Source: a virus
IMG/VR virus record: IMGVR_UViG_3300025086_000283
Span: 1 to 22,263 of that record
Strand: one strand, 5' to 3'
Length of the DNA: 22,263 nt
Shown here: one piece after another, positions 20,933-22,263 of the stretch
Numbering within the stretch: position 1 is the stretch's first letter
Layout of the letters: each line of letters begins with the position of its first letter
Program-made: the position numbers and the translations under genes
Notes under the pieces: model-generated
Told to the model about the DNA's origin: nothing
Databases searched by the model: none
What the model saw: the letters and a program-made list of their open reading frames with translations, nothing else

Positions 20933-21056
20933 AGCTACCCTGAGATATCAGGCACTTTATCACTTTAAAAACCGAAAGGCTACCTTTACAATACAAGCCC
21001 TGCTAGTGCACAACGCAGCTACCTTGTAAACAAAGCCCCAATTAGGAGAATAGAAA
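20933..21056 (+). repeat. Folded intergenic element with three GCTACC repeats
   Basis: Non-coding gap of 124 nt. GCTACC occurs at 20934, 20979 and 21018. The last two belong to ~22-nt imperfect repeats (GGCTACCTTTACAATACAAG, AGCTACCTTGTAAACAAAGC), each leading to AGCCC. CCTGA-GATA-TCAGG forms a tetraloop hairpin (20939-20952), TTTACAA (20984-20990 region) can pair with TTGTAAA near 21024-21030, and CTGC/GCAG pair inside. It ends in the TTAGGAG ribosome site of the scaffold gene. It may be an mRNA processing or stability element between gene groups with different output. Confidence 0.5.
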
Positions 21057-21941
21057 ATGACTAATACAGTCCAAAAAGAACAAACGCCAAACCCTTATAA
21101 CGCAAAAAAAGATTGGCACACAGGTGAAGACAAACCTTTTGTATCATCAGATAGTATGTATTTTGAAGAACCTCAAAATAGACTTTTTAAAAGCGATGAC
21201 ATAACTGAAGTCGGTGAAGAAGGAAGTGTAAATAATGAGGAGCTGGTAAGTAAGAAGAATACTCCTTACAAAAAACCAGACTACAAAAAACGCTATGATG
21301 ATTTAAAAAAACATTACGATAGTAAACTTAACGAGTTTAAATCTAGAGAACAAGAATTATTAGACGAGTCTGCTAAAAACAGACCTGATTATATAGCTCC
21401 TAAATCTCCAGAAGAACTTGAAAAGTTTAAAACAGATTATCCTGATGTGTATGAAGTTGTAGAAACTGTTGCTCATATGCAATCGGAGACTAAAGCAAAA
21501 GTTCTAGAAGAACGCCTTAGTAAACTCCAAGAACGTGAAACACAGTTAGTACGACAAGATGCAGAAAAAAGGTTAGTAGAAAGACATCCTGATTTTGAAG
21601 ATATCAGAAACAGCGATGACTTTCATGAATGGGCAAAAGAGCAGCATGCATCTATCCAAGCTTGGGTATATGACAATACTGACGATGCCGACCTAGCTTC
21701 ACGTGCTCTTGATTTGTTTAAAAAAGATATTGGTATGGATGTTCCTACAACTAAGTCATCTTCTAAAAAACCGACTAGACAATCTGCTGCAGATATGGTC
21801 TCTACTAAAACAACTAGTATTGAACCAACGCAGGAGAAAGTATGGTCATTAAGGGAGATAGAAGCCATGTCTGTACAAGAATTTGATAAATACGAAACAG
21901 AAATATCAGATGCTATGCAGGAAGGCAGAATCTCAAATTAA
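21057..21941 (+). CDS. Scaffolding-like capsid assembly protein (294 aa)
   Basis: Directly before the major capsid gene, where scaffold genes usually lie. It has a polar, disordered N-terminus, a long charged helical region (about 75-115 and 140-200: KKRYDDLKKHYDSKLNEFKS, VLEERLSKLQERETQLVRQD), the segment VERHPDFEDIRNSDDFHEWA common in podovirus scaffolds, and a polar tail. No enzyme motif is seen. AGGAG lies upstream of the ATG. It should guide capsid protein assembly and leave or be retained in the prohead; assignment rests on position and composition. Confidence 0.75.
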   Translation: MTNTVQKEQTPNPYNAKKDWHTGEDKPFVSSDSMYFEEPQNRLFKSDDITEVGEEGSVNNEELVSKKNTPYKKPDYKKRYDDLKKHYDSKLNEFKSREQELLDESAKNRPDYIAPKSPEELEKFKTDYPDVYEVVETVAHMQSETKAKVLEERLSKLQERETQLVRQDAEKRLVERHPDFEDIRNSDDFHEWAKEQHASIQAWVYDNTDDADLASRALDLFKKDIGMDVPTTKSSSKKPTRQSAADMVSTKTTSIEPTQEKVWSLREIEAMSVQEFDKYETEISDAMQEGRISN

Positions 21942-21971
21942 ACTATAATTTAACTTAAAGGAGAAAGTATC

Positions 21972-22263
21972 ATGGCTCAATTTTTTGAACCCTCAACCGA
22001 TACAAATGCTAACTTTGCAAACTCCGTAGCAGGACAAACTAATAGTTTCTTTTTACCTTCGGTTTACTCTAAAAAGGTTTTAAACTTCTTTAGAAAAGCC
22101 TCGGTAATTGAAGCTATCACAAACACCGACTATGCTGGTGAGATATCCTCTTTCGGAGACTCTGTAAAGATTATTAAAGAACCTGTAATTTCTGTGTCAG
22201 ACTACACAAGAAATTCAGACACAACTGAAACTAGACTAACAGACCAAGAAATCACTTTGGTTG
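21972..22263 (+). CDS. Major capsid protein, N-terminal part
   Basis: 97 codons to the window edge, still open. It begins MAQFFEPSTDTNANFANSVA, and includes KKVLNFFRKASVIEAITNTD, GEISSFGDSVKIIKEPVISV and TRLTDQEITLV, the N-terminal layout of P22/N4-type coat proteins (helix, then the G.G.SVKI.....I.V.DY strand and T.D.E.TLV). AAAGGAG lies before the ATG. The position directly after a scaffold-like gene supports the call. Confidence 0.85.
   Translation, partial: MAQFFEPSTDTNANFANSVAGQTNSFFLPSVYSKKVLNFFRKASVIEAITNTDYAGEISSFGDSVKIIKEPVISVSDYTRNSDTTETRLTDQEITLV

Noticed and set aside
21940-21955. TATAAT-like sequence before the major capsid gene as a promoter
   Set aside because: No -35 match at the right distance; TATAAT by chance is common in such AT-rich DNA.
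1-22263. tRNA genes, CRISPR arrays, insertion sequences, integrase or attachment sites
   Set aside because: None seen: no cloverleaf with a TTCRA-type arm, no regular spacer-repeat array, no transposase or integrase motifs in any convincing frame.

Overview
The window is a piece of an AT-rich, tailed, most likely podovirus-type phage genome. The left part (1-13379, minus strand) holds nucleotide metabolism and T7-like replication genes followed by a long run of tiny unknown genes. The right part (14113-22263, plus strand) holds packaging and head genes. A regulatory region with little coding capacity (about 12385-14112) lies between the two arms. The gene set (T7-type DNA polymerase A, gp4-type primase-helicase, gp2.5-type SSB, endonuclease I, class I NrdA, P22-type portal and coat-like start) resembles uncultured marine podoviruses and pelagiphages. 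That host suggestion is an inference from low GC and gene content, not something the sequence proves.

Minus arm, in transcription order: two small genes (13379-12854) with their own promoter and a clear intrinsic terminator; a 94-aa gene and a string of short unknown genes (12384-7352) headed by two copies of a 63-bp repeated upstream element and an internal consensus promoter; then, from a consensus promoter at 7349-7377 and a folded 150-nt leader, SSB, an acidic 90-aa protein, primase-helicase, DNA polymerase, three successive PD-(D/E)XK-type nucleases, a DUF3310-like protein and the start of nrdA, which runs off the left edge. Most of these genes overlap by 4-17 nt and have AGGAG-like ribosome sites. 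Together they would open, prime, copy, recombine and resolve phage DNA and supply dNTPs.

Centre: two apparently homologous structured non-coding RNAs face each other, one on each strand, on either side of the 12854-13379 operon. Each is headed by a perfect TTGACA-N17-TATAAT promoter. They share a 15-nt identical block, a GGGGGCATG block, a third 14/15-nt block and a C-run able to pair with the G-run. Two further long nested hairpins lie downstream of the minus-strand RNA. This is the most novel content of the window.

Plus arm: a consensus promoter whose predicted start coincides with the ATG of a small-terminase-like gene (apparently leaderless), a cluster of tiny, very basic proteins, a recombinase-domain-like 91-aa protein, large terminase with an AT-hook-like N-terminal extension, portal, a gene almost wholly overlapping the 3' end of the portal gene in another frame, a 320-aa acidic protein, a folded intergenic element, a scaffold-like protein and the start of the major capsid protein.
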